This document shows positions 54,967 through 64,000 of a stretch of DNA of 64,000 nucleotides, piece after piece (the stretch's first letter is position 1; every line of letters begins with the position of its first letter). The notes beneath the pieces are model-generated. The model saw only the letters and a program-made list of their open reading frames with translations. It did no database searches and had not been told where the DNA came from. The translations under genes were made by a program, and so were the position numbers. Source of the stretch: Seiridium cupressi (Eukaryota; Ascomycota; Sordariomycetes; Amphisphaeriales; Sporocadaceae); the NCBI GenBank assembly GCA_036674765.1, contig JARVKI010000135.1, positions 1-64,000 on the forward strand, read 5' to 3'.

Positions 54967-55710
54967 ATGTCCTCTCGTTTCGTCTCCGGCGGCACGATCG
55001 CTGGCGACAACGCCAATACTCAAGCCACACCCTCGTCCACCTCGCAATCGCCGCCCGCAGCCTCCACAGCGCAATCGAGCGCGTGGGAGAAAGCCGAAGC
55101 ACAGCTCAAGGCAGACCGCCAAGCTCGCGAAGCCGCACGGAAAGCAGCCGTGGAGTCTGGCTCCGGCCAATCGCTCTACGACGTCCTTCAAGCCAACAAA
55201 GCCGCCAAACAGGCAGCCTTCGAGGAGGCTGCCAAGCTGCGCAATCAGTTCCGGGCGCTGGATGACGATGAGGTCGACTTTCTGGAGGGCATGGTAGCGG
55301 ATGAGAGGAGGCAGGCTGAGGAGCAGAGACGGGCTGAGGAGGAATGGCTGAAAGAGTTCAGGGATGCGCAGAAACGAAAAGGCTCTGAGACGGCTGAAGA
55401 GGACGAAGTCAAGATCGCAGACAACCAAGTCATTGATGAGTGGAGTACAGGAGCCGCGAGGAAGAGAAAGAGAGAGAAGGAACCAGTAATCAAAGGGATC
55501 AAGAGACGGGTCAGTGAACCTACCAAGGACCCTTCCGAGACGAATGGGACAGCGAAGAACGACACAGTGCCAGCAGCTTCTGGTCAAAATCCAGCCGCCG
55601 AAGGTGCGAGTTCGACGACCAAGACCGATTCAGCACCATCGGCAAGTACAGCCAAGCCCAAGATGAGCCTAGTCAACTACGGCTCTGAAGAGGATGATGA
55701 CGACGATTGA
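54967..55710 (+). CDS. FAM192A/Fyv6 N-terminal-domain protein
   Basis: A single exon of 247 residues. The start MSSRFVSGG leads into the FAM192A/Fyv6 domain: WEKAEAQLKADRQAREAARK, then SLYDVLQANKAAKQAAFEEA and KLRNQFRALDDDEVDFLEGM (about residues 40-110). A charged coiled coil follows (RRQAEEQRRAEEEWLKEFRD), then a basic stretch (ARKRKREKEPVIKGIKRR) that should act as a nuclear localisation signal, a disordered Ser/Thr/Ala region, and a conserved end MSLVNYGSEEDDDDD. Relatives are nuclear: yeast Fyv6 acts in the second step of splicing and human FAM192A binds the PA28-gamma proteasome activator. The gene is intact. Confidence 0.88.
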   Translation: MSSRFVSGGTIAGDNANTQATPSSTSQSPPAASTAQSSAWEKAEAQLKADRQAREAARKAAVESGSGQSLYDVLQANKAAKQAAFEEAAKLRNQFRALDDDEVDFLEGMVADERRQAEEQRRAEEEWLKEFRDAQKRKGSETAEEDEVKIADNQVIDEWSTGAARKRKREKEPVIKGIKRRVSEPTKDPSETNGTAKNDTVPAASGQNPAAEGASSTTKTDSAPSASTAKPKMSLVNYGSEEDDDDD

Positions 55711-56274
55711 AAGATATCGCGGCCAATCAGAAATCATACCAACTTTCCAAGAGCGCTTCAAGATGACATGTACCCCATGCTGCGGGAAGGGCTTGCTGGT
55801 TGAGCTGCGGCCCTTTGTGGACCTTAACTAACCACCTTGCGCAACTGTCACTTTGTTAGCGACAAGGTCTTCGCTAAGTCGGGCGATGCCCGACTTGTGG
55901 CAGCATGTGTACGCCGCGACAGGATGAGTGCATAGTGGACAGTGGCCTGATTTGACAGTCCTAGATGATCCCCAGTAAGTGGTCTTCAACGGGAACGTGG
56001 ACGCTAGAAGGTGCTTTCCAATCACGAAGGTATGAGCTGGGATGTTTTGATGAGGAGTAGTGATTGATTGTACAAGTGTGGCAATACTGATGCCGTAAGA
56101 GGCGGGAATTATGCCATGTCTATCTACAGTCAACCATGCCCAACAGGCTCGTCTATAATCCAAAGCTCAGATGCACACCCTGAGCGCCCCTTGCAAATGC
56201 ATGAGATGGTATCTCGATATCGTACATTATTCCAACATTTGGCCAAGTGACCATATCGTGCTTGCGATTCTCGC
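55711..56274. other. Spacer between convergent genes
   Basis: 3' flanks of the Fyv6-domain and TIM54 genes. The minus frame 55828-56163 has no features. Confidence 0.45.
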
Positions 56275-57600
56275 TCACTCATCTGCCCAGTAGTAAGGCT
56301 TGGGCTGGCTGGGTGAAACAGCCCATCGCCAGAAACTCCGCAGGCTGCCCTTGATCCAGCCCTCGACATCTTCCTCTGGAACCACAATACTCCTTGCACG
56401 GGACTCATCTTCAGGCAGTAACTCGAAGCGACGCATGCGCAGTGACAGTCTAGGATCCACGACAATGGGGCTGGTCCAGATCTTTTCCGGGGCAGGCGTC
56501 GGTGCGCTTTCCGCGCCCTCCTTCGGCTTCTCCTCCTTCCACACGGCCTTTGGCCAATCGCGCTCCTCGTGTTCCAGGGCGGTCTTTATCTCCGGTTCTT
56601 CGCCGACAGTGTCTTCGCGATACTCTCTAGCATGCGCCAGACAGACAGCTGCAACTTCTCGTCCCACCTCATCCGCGAGTTGACGACGGTTCAGAAACCG
56701 ACCTAGGCGGATAAATGTGTTGGTAAATCCAAGAAGATGAGGGAACTGGAGAGGCGTAGAAGGTGAAAACTCCGACGGTATTTGCATGGGCAAGGACGAG
56801 GTCGGGTAATCGTTGGTGGTGTTGTATGGCAAGGGTTGAGGCGGTCGCTCGGGTTTCTTCCCCTCCTCTTCCTTCTTCTTTTCGTCTCCTGCGCCCTCGC
56901 CTGGCTGATCGGGTTGCTCGATTTTGGCGACCTCTGGAACTGGAGGTGGTGCCAATGGGCCCAACCAGCCTTCGTGCAGACCTCGAATGTACTCCTTCCA
57001 TGCGTGCCGGCCGATGACGAGGTCGCCATTAATACCTGGGTATTCCGGTGTCGCATTCCTCTCCCTGATACCTCGCACTATCTCTTCGCCAGTCGGCTCG
57101 CTCTCCTCCATCGGGACTCCTTCTTGGATACGCCTTGTCCGTCGTATCTTCTCGGCAACCGCTGCGCGTACATCACCCTCTTTCCGGCCCTGGATGAACT
57201 CCCAGTCCAGGCCCGACGCGGCGAGAATCGGCTTCACGTACTCGGTGAAATGGTCTTGGGCGGGTCTCAATCCATCAGTCGGCGGGCTCTCGAGGACTAT
57301 CGTTAATTTTCTCGGAAGCTGAGTCGGGTTGTGAATGTGCTCCTTCCCCAGATGCGAGACAGCCTTGCTCCACCTCGCAGTCGCCCGCTTCTTTTCCCTC
57401 TTGTCGTATATGATGGCGCCGGAAAAAGTGGCCGTGACGGCCCAGAAGATCAGCCAGTTGCGTCCCGGCAGTTTCTTAGGCAGGTTCGGCAGTCCCATCA
57501 TTCGCCAGACGGGATTGGGCGCGGCAGCTTTGTAATTTGCCGCTGCTGAAGGGGCCGCTGGAGCAGCAATGGGCGGGGCCGCGGGTTTTGGGTCAGCCAT
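56275..57600 (-). CDS. TIM54: Mitochondrial import protein TIM54
   Basis: I start at the ATG at 57600 (MADPKPAAPP), giving 441 residues in one exon. After a Pro/Ala-rich leader come NPVWRMMGLPNLPKKLPGRN and the single membrane segment WLIFWAVTATFSGAIIYDKR (about residues 47-66), then RKLTIVLESPPTDGLRPAQD and HFTEYVKPILAASGLDWEFI. These are hallmark blocks of Tim54, a subunit of the TIM22 complex that inserts carrier proteins into the mitochondrial inner membrane. Later conserved blocks are NGDLVIGRHAWKEYIRGLHE, LLGFTNTFIRLGRFLNRR and the end PYYWADE. The middle (residues about 215-245) is a charged low-complexity insert. It is a strong orthologue call. Confidence 0.93.
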   Translation of the reverse strand: MADPKPAAPPIAAPAAPSAAANYKAAAPNPVWRMMGLPNLPKKLPGRNWLIFWAVTATFSGAIIYDKREKKRATARWSKAVSHLGKEHIHNPTQLPRKLTIVLESPPTDGLRPAQDHFTEYVKPILAASGLDWEFIQGRKEGDVRAAVAEKIRRTRRIQEGVPMEESEPTGEEIVRGIRERNATPEYPGINGDLVIGRHAWKEYIRGLHEGWLGPLAPPPVPEVAKIEQPDQPGEGAGDEKKKEEEGKKPERPPQPLPYNTTNDYPTSSLPMQIPSEFSPSTPLQFPHLLGFTNTFIRLGRFLNRRQLADEVGREVAAVCLAHAREYREDTVGEEPEIKTALEHEERDWPKAVWKEEKPKEGAESAPTPAPEKIWTSPIVVDPRLSLRMRRFELLPEDESRARSIVVPEEDVEGWIKGSLRSFWRWAVSPSQPKPYYWADE

Positions 57601-58338
57601 GATGCCTGCCGGATTGGAATGTTGAGGCCAAAGTGTTTTGTGACGATCGCGTCGCGACAGTGGTCCTACATGGTTCGGAACGAAATCTTGCACTACCAAA
57701 AATTTGGGTCGGATTCGTTATCGCAGCTCTTATCGGTTCTCACCCAATCTCCACTCTTTCATCAGGGGTGTTTTGAGGACGGACCGCTGCAGCTGCTCGC
57801 TTGCTTACGGAAGTGACGGAGGCATTCCTACATTGCATGATTAGCTTGATGTCTTTCCACCGGCAAATGTATAACAAGTCTTTTGGATGCTATGCAATCA
57901 TGCAATCACCCCTTGCTTTGATGGGTGCATGATCCTCTCTGCACGGCTCGATCCAGTTCTGCCCAATCAAGCACCATCCCCTCACCTCCAACAGGTCTTG
58001 TTTGCTGGAAAGTCTCCCCGTCATGCCAGTCAGCTCCATGAGGTTGGGCTCGACGATCCCTTCGGCAGTTACCCGAGACGCCTCGTCCTTCAGCTCCTAT
58101 TTTGCACAACATTGAATCACTTTCAGCACCTATGATTGGTGAACCACTACAGCCCCGTGTTCTCAAGATGTCAAGGGCATGCTGGTTCTTGCTTATGGCT
58201 GTTTGGTGTTAGTCACACTCGACCCCGCCTGTTAATATAAATACATCTCCTCGGTTATGAATCCAGTGACTCAATTCTCACGGTACTCATGTTCTTCATG
58301 CTTGCTCTTTCCGCCGCGTATTCCGATTCAATACAACG
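57601..58338. other. Divergent promoter region of TIM54 and the cupredoxin gene
   Basis: 738 bp between two start codons pointing apart. Contains the TATA box listed for the cupredoxin gene. No gene is supported. Confidence 0.5.
58236..58243 (+). promoter_or_regulatory. TATA box of the cupredoxin gene
   Basis: TATAAATA about 96-103 bases before the start codon. Confidence 0.55.
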
Positions 58339-59029
58339 ATGAACCCACTAGTCAGACTCCTTATTCTTACAGCTGGCTTAGCCTCAGCCACTGTCCACAA
58401 AATCAATGCTGGTCCTGGCCTGAAGTTCAGCCCAGAGAATATTACCGCGGTTAAAGATGACGTCCTCGAGTTTCACTTCTATGCTCAAAACCATAGTGTC
58501 GCCCTAGGCGATTACGACGATGCCTGCCAATTCCCTAAATCTGGTGGCTTCTTCTCCGGTTACAACCCCGCGAGCGGGAGTACAGAAGGTGTAAGCAGGA
58601 CAAAAGCCCCTGTTTGAATGATTGTATGCTGATACAAAGCACTAGAGCCAGGTATTCCGCGTCACTGTGAACGACACCGATCCCATATGGTATTATTGTA
58701 CACAAGCCAGCCACTGCAAGTCGGGCATGGTTGGAGTCGTCAATCAACCTACTGATGCGAATGACGGATCCCTCGAAGGCTACAAGAAGAAAGCTGCAGA
58801 TTTCACTGGCAAGGCTGAGGATGCAGCTTCGGCATTTGGTGGCGAAGTGGCTGCTGCTAGCTCCAATGTGACCGGCACCACGACAAGTCCAACTTCTACC
58901 TCGACCCTAACACCCACGGTCAGCTCTGGTAATTCGTCATCATCATCGAGCAATGCTGCAGCGACCCAGAATGCTGTGCTCGGTGTTATGCTCTGTGCCA
59001 TGGGTGTAGTGGCATGTGGTCTGATATAA
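58339..59029 (+). CDS. GPI-anchored cupredoxin-domain protein
   Basis: Exons 58339-58590 and 58646-59029 give 211 residues; the 55 nt intron has GTAAGC, a GCTGAT branch and ACTAG. A signal peptide (MNPLVRLLILTAGLASATVH) precedes a cupredoxin fold: FSPENITAVKDDVLEFHFYA, QNHSVALGDYDDAC with the first copper histidine, and WYYCTQASHCKSGMVGVVN with the cysteine and second histidine. The axial position is a methionine (SGM). A Ser/Thr-rich stalk and hydrophobic tail (NAVLGVMLCAMGVVACGLI) after small residues predict a GPI anchor. Such plastocyanin-like wall proteins are common in Pezizomycotina; their partner is unknown. It converges with the GH3 gene, 183 bp apart. Confidence 0.9.
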
Positions 59030-59212
59030 ACCTTGTTGAAGACCACCATCCGATGGCGAAAGAGCCAGATATCATGTTCAGAATAAGTGAAGCAAACACG
59101 GTACTTCACCGGTCGGAATACCTATATTGTTCGCTATGGTCCATGGCATTGAAGAAGACTCAATGCGTTGGAAAATGTTATCATGTTCAACATTATTGCT
59201 CGAGAAACTATA

Positions 59213-62027
59213 TTAAATCCGAAGTGTCCCACTTAGTGGCAAGTCTCTGCTGCTGCTTCCCACGAAGATGTTATAGCAGCCTTCCCGCAGCATCCACTTC
59301 TGCGTGATCACGTCCCAGATGCTTAGATCCTTTCGTGTCAAGCTCAACTGTACTGTTGCAGTCTCTCCCGTGGGAATCGTGCTCTTCTCAAAGCCCCGCA
59401 GCTGACGCACAGGCGCATCCTCGCCGGGAACACCAACATACAGTTGTACAACTTCCTTTCCATCGAGGCTACCAGTATTGGCAACATTGAGAGTCACATT
59501 GGCAATGACATCCCATAGATCAGTTTCTCCGCCTTCCACGACGGCCCCAGTGGGGTAAGCCTGAACAGCGGCGTCAGTCTTTGAGACTTCAAGGTTGGAA
59601 TAGTCAAAGGTCGTGTAGCTCAGCCCGAAACCGAACTCATAACGCGGAGTGATGTTCTGGGCATCAAAATGCCGATAGTCAATAAAGACGCCCTCGGTGA
59701 AGTTTGATTGCGGGTATGCTTGGAATCTGTTTGGCGCTAATGTCGTGTCCGGCTTCCAGAGGGACCCATAGTCGGTCTCATTCCGAGCCACCGAGTACGG
59801 CAGCCTTCCCGACGGGTTCGTCTGGCCATACAGGAGCGAGATCAGAGCCTTTCCGCTGTCCTGCCCGGGGAGATGGGCGTAGATGATGGCTGTCACGTTG
59901 GGGTGGTCCACGAACTGGTCGACGAGCCGGACGCCGGCATTGTGGAACACGACGATGGTGTTGGCGCACAGGTCCGCGACGTTCAGTATCAGGCCGTCGG
60001 TAAAGTCATCTCGTAGCGCGGGTCTGTCATATCCTTCCGTCGCCCATACGTTGCCTATGACGATACAAGCATCAGATGTGGGGTTTACCAGTGGCGACCC
60101 CGACTCAAAGTCCCAGAAGAGCGCCGTGCCGTCCTCGTAAGCCTGTGCGACAAGAGCGTCGTACGGTGAACTGATGAGATTCTGTGAGGTTGCGCCCGAT
60201 CCACCAGCACTGACCAGAGTGCCATTAGGCGCGATCGCCGACTTGGGGAGCTGCAAGTTTCCAAAGAACCCATCGTTCACCTCAGTGACGTTTGCAGACT
60301 CCGCGCCGACGCTCCATGAGGAGAAATAAGCCCCAGTTGCGGCGTACTCCTGGTTGTTCTTATTGGGGGCTTTGGCCGAGTAGCCGAAGAGAGAGATGAG
60401 CTTCATCTGTGTCGAATTCAATGGCAGAGCGCTGTCGGTGTTCTTCACAAGAACATGACCTTCAACTGCACCGTCGAAAAGGGTGGACTTAGCACTGGGG
60501 TCTCGTGCATCTACGACTTCGTGCGGCACCAAGATGTCCGCGGGCATTCCACTGCCAGGGATTGGGAAGCTCGATCCGTCTTGCTTCATCTGGTACCAGG
60601 ATGCCATAATCCTGTGATAATCAGCATCGATGAGGAAAAGTTCCAGTGCTTGGTTTCTTACCTTGTTGCCATATCATCGAGCCTACTCTCAGGCACACTT
60701 CCGTTGTTGACAGCCAAAGTCAAATTACCTGCCCACAGACCATCGCCATTTGGCATGGCGACATCAAGCCCAGCGAGCGCCGAGGCGACTCCAGACTTCT
60801 GAGCACCCCAATCAGAAACCACCCATCCCTAGCAGACAGAGGTTAATACCTAACGATGGAAGCGTAACTTTTCTCGTTAGCTTACCTGGAAACCTAGCTC
60901 TCCCTTCAGGAGTCCATTCAAGCCTTTGCTGTTTTGGCATGAGTACGAGTTATTTAGTCTCGCATAAGAGCACATGACATTGCCAGTTCCAGCACGGACT
61001 GCTTCTGCAAATGGCCTATCAAGACATATGGTAAGCCGACGCTCACACATATATCGATGAAGTGTACTTACCACAGGTACAGCTCGTGTAAGGCCTTATC
61101 GCCGATATTGCTGGAAATTGACTCGGCAAAGTCTCCAGTACTAGTTGATAGACGATGTGTTTCTTGTTCTTGAGCAATAAAGTGCTTTTTGGGTGGTCAA
61201 TTACGAGGCTCCTGGGTATGGTATTGGATATGGGAGGACATACCTTGGTGCTTGTTATTACACCTGTGCTCTGCACGCCAGAAACCGTCTCATAGACTAG
61301 TCCACCAGACAGGTAAGGATCAACGGAGAAAGCTGTGGGTTATTATACCGGTTAGCCAGAGCTTCTCTCGCCACGACATCTCATTCACTTACACTCCCAG
61401 TTACGGCCTCCCTCAGCTACACGGCCAATTGGCCCGACTACTGGTCCAAGCAGAACGTTGACACCCTTCACTCTAGCTTCATTACCCATGTACACTGCTC
61501 TTTGACGGGCCAGGTACTTGTTCCAACTAGCCTCGAGCGTCAGGACGATGATGAGCGATATCATGGAATGAATGTCTTACCTCGCGCCGACATGTATACC
61601 CGACGGCCATGAACTAACGTAGTCTGTGTTGCGAAGACCGTTGCCGGCATCGGCGAGACACAATCCAGGGAACCCAAGACGGTCGACAGCAGGAATGAAA
61701 CCAGCGCATCCCGTTTCAGTCGTGATGCCACCAGTGAAGTTGACCTTCTCTTCAAGTGTGAGCTGGCTTACGAATGCCTGAGCTTTGGTAATGGCGTCAG
61801 ACCATGACCCGTTAGCCGTCAGTTCAGCTAATGGTATCTGTCAGTATGATTCACGTAGACATATCTTCAAACTCTGATAATTCGTTGACTACGAACTCAC
61901 GGGTTGGGTAGACCGGTTCCGATTGGCCATAAAATATGAGATCGCTGGTGATCACGTCGTCATCGGCAATGACGCACTGTGTCAAAGCCGCGAGGCATGT
62001 CAAGCTCCGAATCGTTGATTGCAGCAT
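59213..62027 (-). CDS. Secreted beta-glucosidase, GH family 3
   Basis: Eight exons (62027-61901, 61827-61581, 61526-61393, 61332-61244, 61184-61072, 61015-60886, 60828-60662, 60611-59213) with introns of 50-73 nt give 801 residues; every phase fits. A signal peptide ([20 protein letters not shown]) precedes the GH3 barrel: [85 protein letters not shown]. The nucleophile aspartate lies in [13 protein letters not shown] (near 286). The second domain ([20 protein letters not shown]-like loop, [20 protein letters not shown]) and the C-terminal fibronectin-III-like domain ([32 protein letters not shown]) complete the usual layout. It releases glucose from beta-linked oligosaccharides such as cellobiose. 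Confidence 0.94.
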
Positions 62028-64000
62028 ATTGACGAGTCAATCAACACGACTGGAGATTCATAGAATTGCTTGATTGCGAGTAGTCATCCATGTTTACAAT
62101 GTGCGAAGGACGACGCCTATATATCCCACACCACGGCCTCGTCATACCTTTGAGAAGCCCGCTCCTCGCCCAGTAGCTCAAAATCTGAATCATTATTTTT
62201 CCTTGTAGATTTTGGCCAAGGACAACAGCAGATCGAATGCGGTTTGGCGCGACCAGAGAGTAACAAGGTTCACGCAGTCTATTGCCAGAAAACCCACTGA
62301 TCCCATCATGTCGTGCGGGGTCTCTGAGGGTAGAATTTGGACAAGAAGCCTGCCGGGAGAATTCAAGCCCTACCAACATCGAATAGTAACCCGTCACATT
62401 GGGTGGCTAACGGTAGAACACCGGGAAAAACAGTGGTGAGATGAAGAGCATTCGGCCCTTTTGATATTTTCCAAGCATTCATAAGTCATCGAACCCGAGA
62501 ACAGTGAGGGCTGGATCCGCAGAATTGCATGGCACTTCTGCCCACGTGCATGGCCAGCACCGACGCCATGGGAACTGATTACTGCACACAGCTTAGCTGC
62601 AGAAGCGAGCCGTGGAGAATATGGGGAAATGTGGGGAGGAAAATCTGTCGGGTGCGGGGATGCGACAGTGACATTGGATGAACCCCGGCTCGTCCTGGTG
62701 CATGGCCTCGGCATTGCGATCGGCAGACGTGCTCCTGGCTGAGCGGAATTAAACAATGTCGCGAGAACGCTCCGGTGACGGCCCTTAAAGTTATCTCATG
62801 TCGTGAGCAGTGGTCTCGACTTCCCAGAATATGGGTTGGTTGCGCGAGTGGTACGCGTTCTGCTGTCTTGGCTCAGCTACGGCCGAACGATGAGCGATAT
62901 ATTATTATGCTGTTCGCCGAGGCTAGTGGGGCAACCTTTCGATCCAATCTCAGATTGTTGTACGTGAAGAATTGCCAGCCCATGTGTTAAGTGGACGGTG
63001 CTGTTCGGTTCGGCCTAATAGTCTTGATACGGCTCTCTTGATACCAGATCATAACCAAATCCTGATATTTACCACTCAACAACTTCTCCCAATCCACAAT
63101 CCTCCTTGCCTCGCCAGACTTCGTTTCGTAGCATCGATACTTCCCAATCCAATTATTGTGTCGCTGGCATTAAGCTAATATTCCACTGCGCGTCGGTCCG
63201 GCTGGGTCTTGCTACCTGCTATGATCAGAAAAAGCGGAAAGAGCATATGGGTATCTATCTTGGATCCTGGTCAAACGAGCGAGAGTTGCCTAGACGATGG
63301 TGTCCGACGTTTTTCATCTGAGAATTGTACTTTCTAGGGTCACGGCTCGCCTGTTGTAAGCGTATGTCGGAGGCCCGTTGCAAAACAAGCCCATCGATCG
63401 GGCTTTGTTGAAGCTGCAAGCATAGTGCTCGGCTATGGAGCGCGAGCTCGGATTCGGCACGTTGTTGGCATGGGACGCTCGCGGGGGTTTGGGTTTGATG
63501 CTAGTTGAGGTGTAAATGACCGTTGTACGAAAGTGACGTATTAGGTTGGTAATGATGTTATGGTTTTAGACGGCTGTTTCCCAATATACCCCTACCAATG
63601 CGCAGCCAGGAGTGATGGCCGCTAGGAGTTCGTACAAGTCAACGTACACTCCAAATGGAGGGTGAATAATATCCCAGCCTACCATGGCGGCAGAATTGGG
63701 CCGCTGCATGGTGTCCGAAGTCCTACGCTTGATGTGCGACGAGAAAATCAGGAGCTCATTGAGGAAATGAGTATAAGATCTGAGAACCCTCCATCACATT
63801 GATTAGAGGGAGCGCAAGAGCCATGGAGATGCAATAGCCATTCTGAGCGTTGTCCAAGTAAATCTGATGAGCATGGGTGGCTGTACCCTGAGTAAAGAAT
63901 ATTGTACAAATATGTATGACAAGGTATATGCAAGAGACCACATATGCTTTGAATTAAACGTTCTAGCTAGTGCTCAGAACAGACCACGTGCAAAAGGCCA
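62028..64000. other. Right-end intergenic region
   Basis: The near part is the promoter of the GH3 gene. Beyond about 62.8 kb no gene is recognisable; frames at 62394-62756 (minus) and 63748-63941 (minus) lack domains. A gene that continues outside the window cannot be excluded. Confidence 0.4.
62118..62124 (-). promoter_or_regulatory. TATA box of the GH3 gene
   Basis: ATATATA on the minus strand, 91-97 bases before the start codon at 62027. Confidence 0.5.

Noticed and set aside
60612..60728. Extra intron at GTAATT (60728) in the GH3 gene
   Set aside because: Reading through gives [20 protein letters not shown], which matches GH3 sequence; only the 50-nt intron at 60612-60661 is needed.

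Overview
The window reads as nuclear DNA of a filamentous ascomycete (Pezizomycotina). The signs are genes broken by short GT-AG introns of about 50-125 nt with CTRAY/TAAC-type branch points, families typical of that group (HET, Clr5, F-box/ankyrin, STAND/NACHT, a mucin-like PAN wall protein, an OPT transporter, a BBE oxidoreductase) and an extremely AT-rich block at the left edge that looks like repeat-induced point mutation (RIP). Species cannot be named from the sequence alone.

Layout. 1-2.5 kb: an AT island (1-540), then relic DNA with a tRNA-derived SINE-like element ending in a CACAT microsatellite. 2.5-11 kb: a small secreted cysteine-containing protein, an F-box-like/ankyrin protein, a Clr5/TPR protein and a diverged HET-like protein. 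12-16.5 kb: a glycine/glutamine-rich conserved protein and a membrane-anchored alpha/beta hydrolase. 17-20.7 kb: a decayed hydrolase-NACHT (NLR/STAND) gene and two further relics. 21.3-27.3 kb: intact metabolic and surface genes: a peroxisomal crotonase (C-terminal SKL), an MccF-like LD-carboxypeptidase converging on it, and a 946-residue mucin-like PAN/Apple protein. 28.6-34.9 kb: three damaged genes: a cystathionine gamma-synthase-like gene (one-base deletion plus one stop), a type-B carboxylesterase whose two halves lie on opposite strands, and a STAND-type N-terminal-domain gene with a single early stop. 35-37.8 kb: an oligopeptide transporter. 37.8-41.9 kb: gene-poor. 42-49.4 kb: a short lectin-like protein, a secreted bicovalent-FAD BBE oxidase, a HET gene with a frameshift and an HSL-like hydrolase. 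51-53 kb: two small spliced genes. 55-62 kb: conserved housekeeping genes (FAM192A/Fyv6-domain protein, TIM54), then a GPI-anchored cupredoxin and an eight-exon GH3 beta-glucosidase.

How the parts relate. No multi-gene biosynthetic cluster is evident. The main theme is self/non-self recognition (HET, NLR/STAND, ankyrin, Clr5) interspersed with secreted or detoxifying enzymes; five of the roughly two dozen genes between 17 and 47 kb carry disabling lesions. Three of the stop codons are consistent with C-to-T changes of CAA, CAG or CGA codons. The right end is conserved core genome, while the left and middle look like fast-evolving accessory DNA. All gene structures were spliced by eye from frame, donor, branch and acceptor signals; family names come from recognised motifs, not from a database search.
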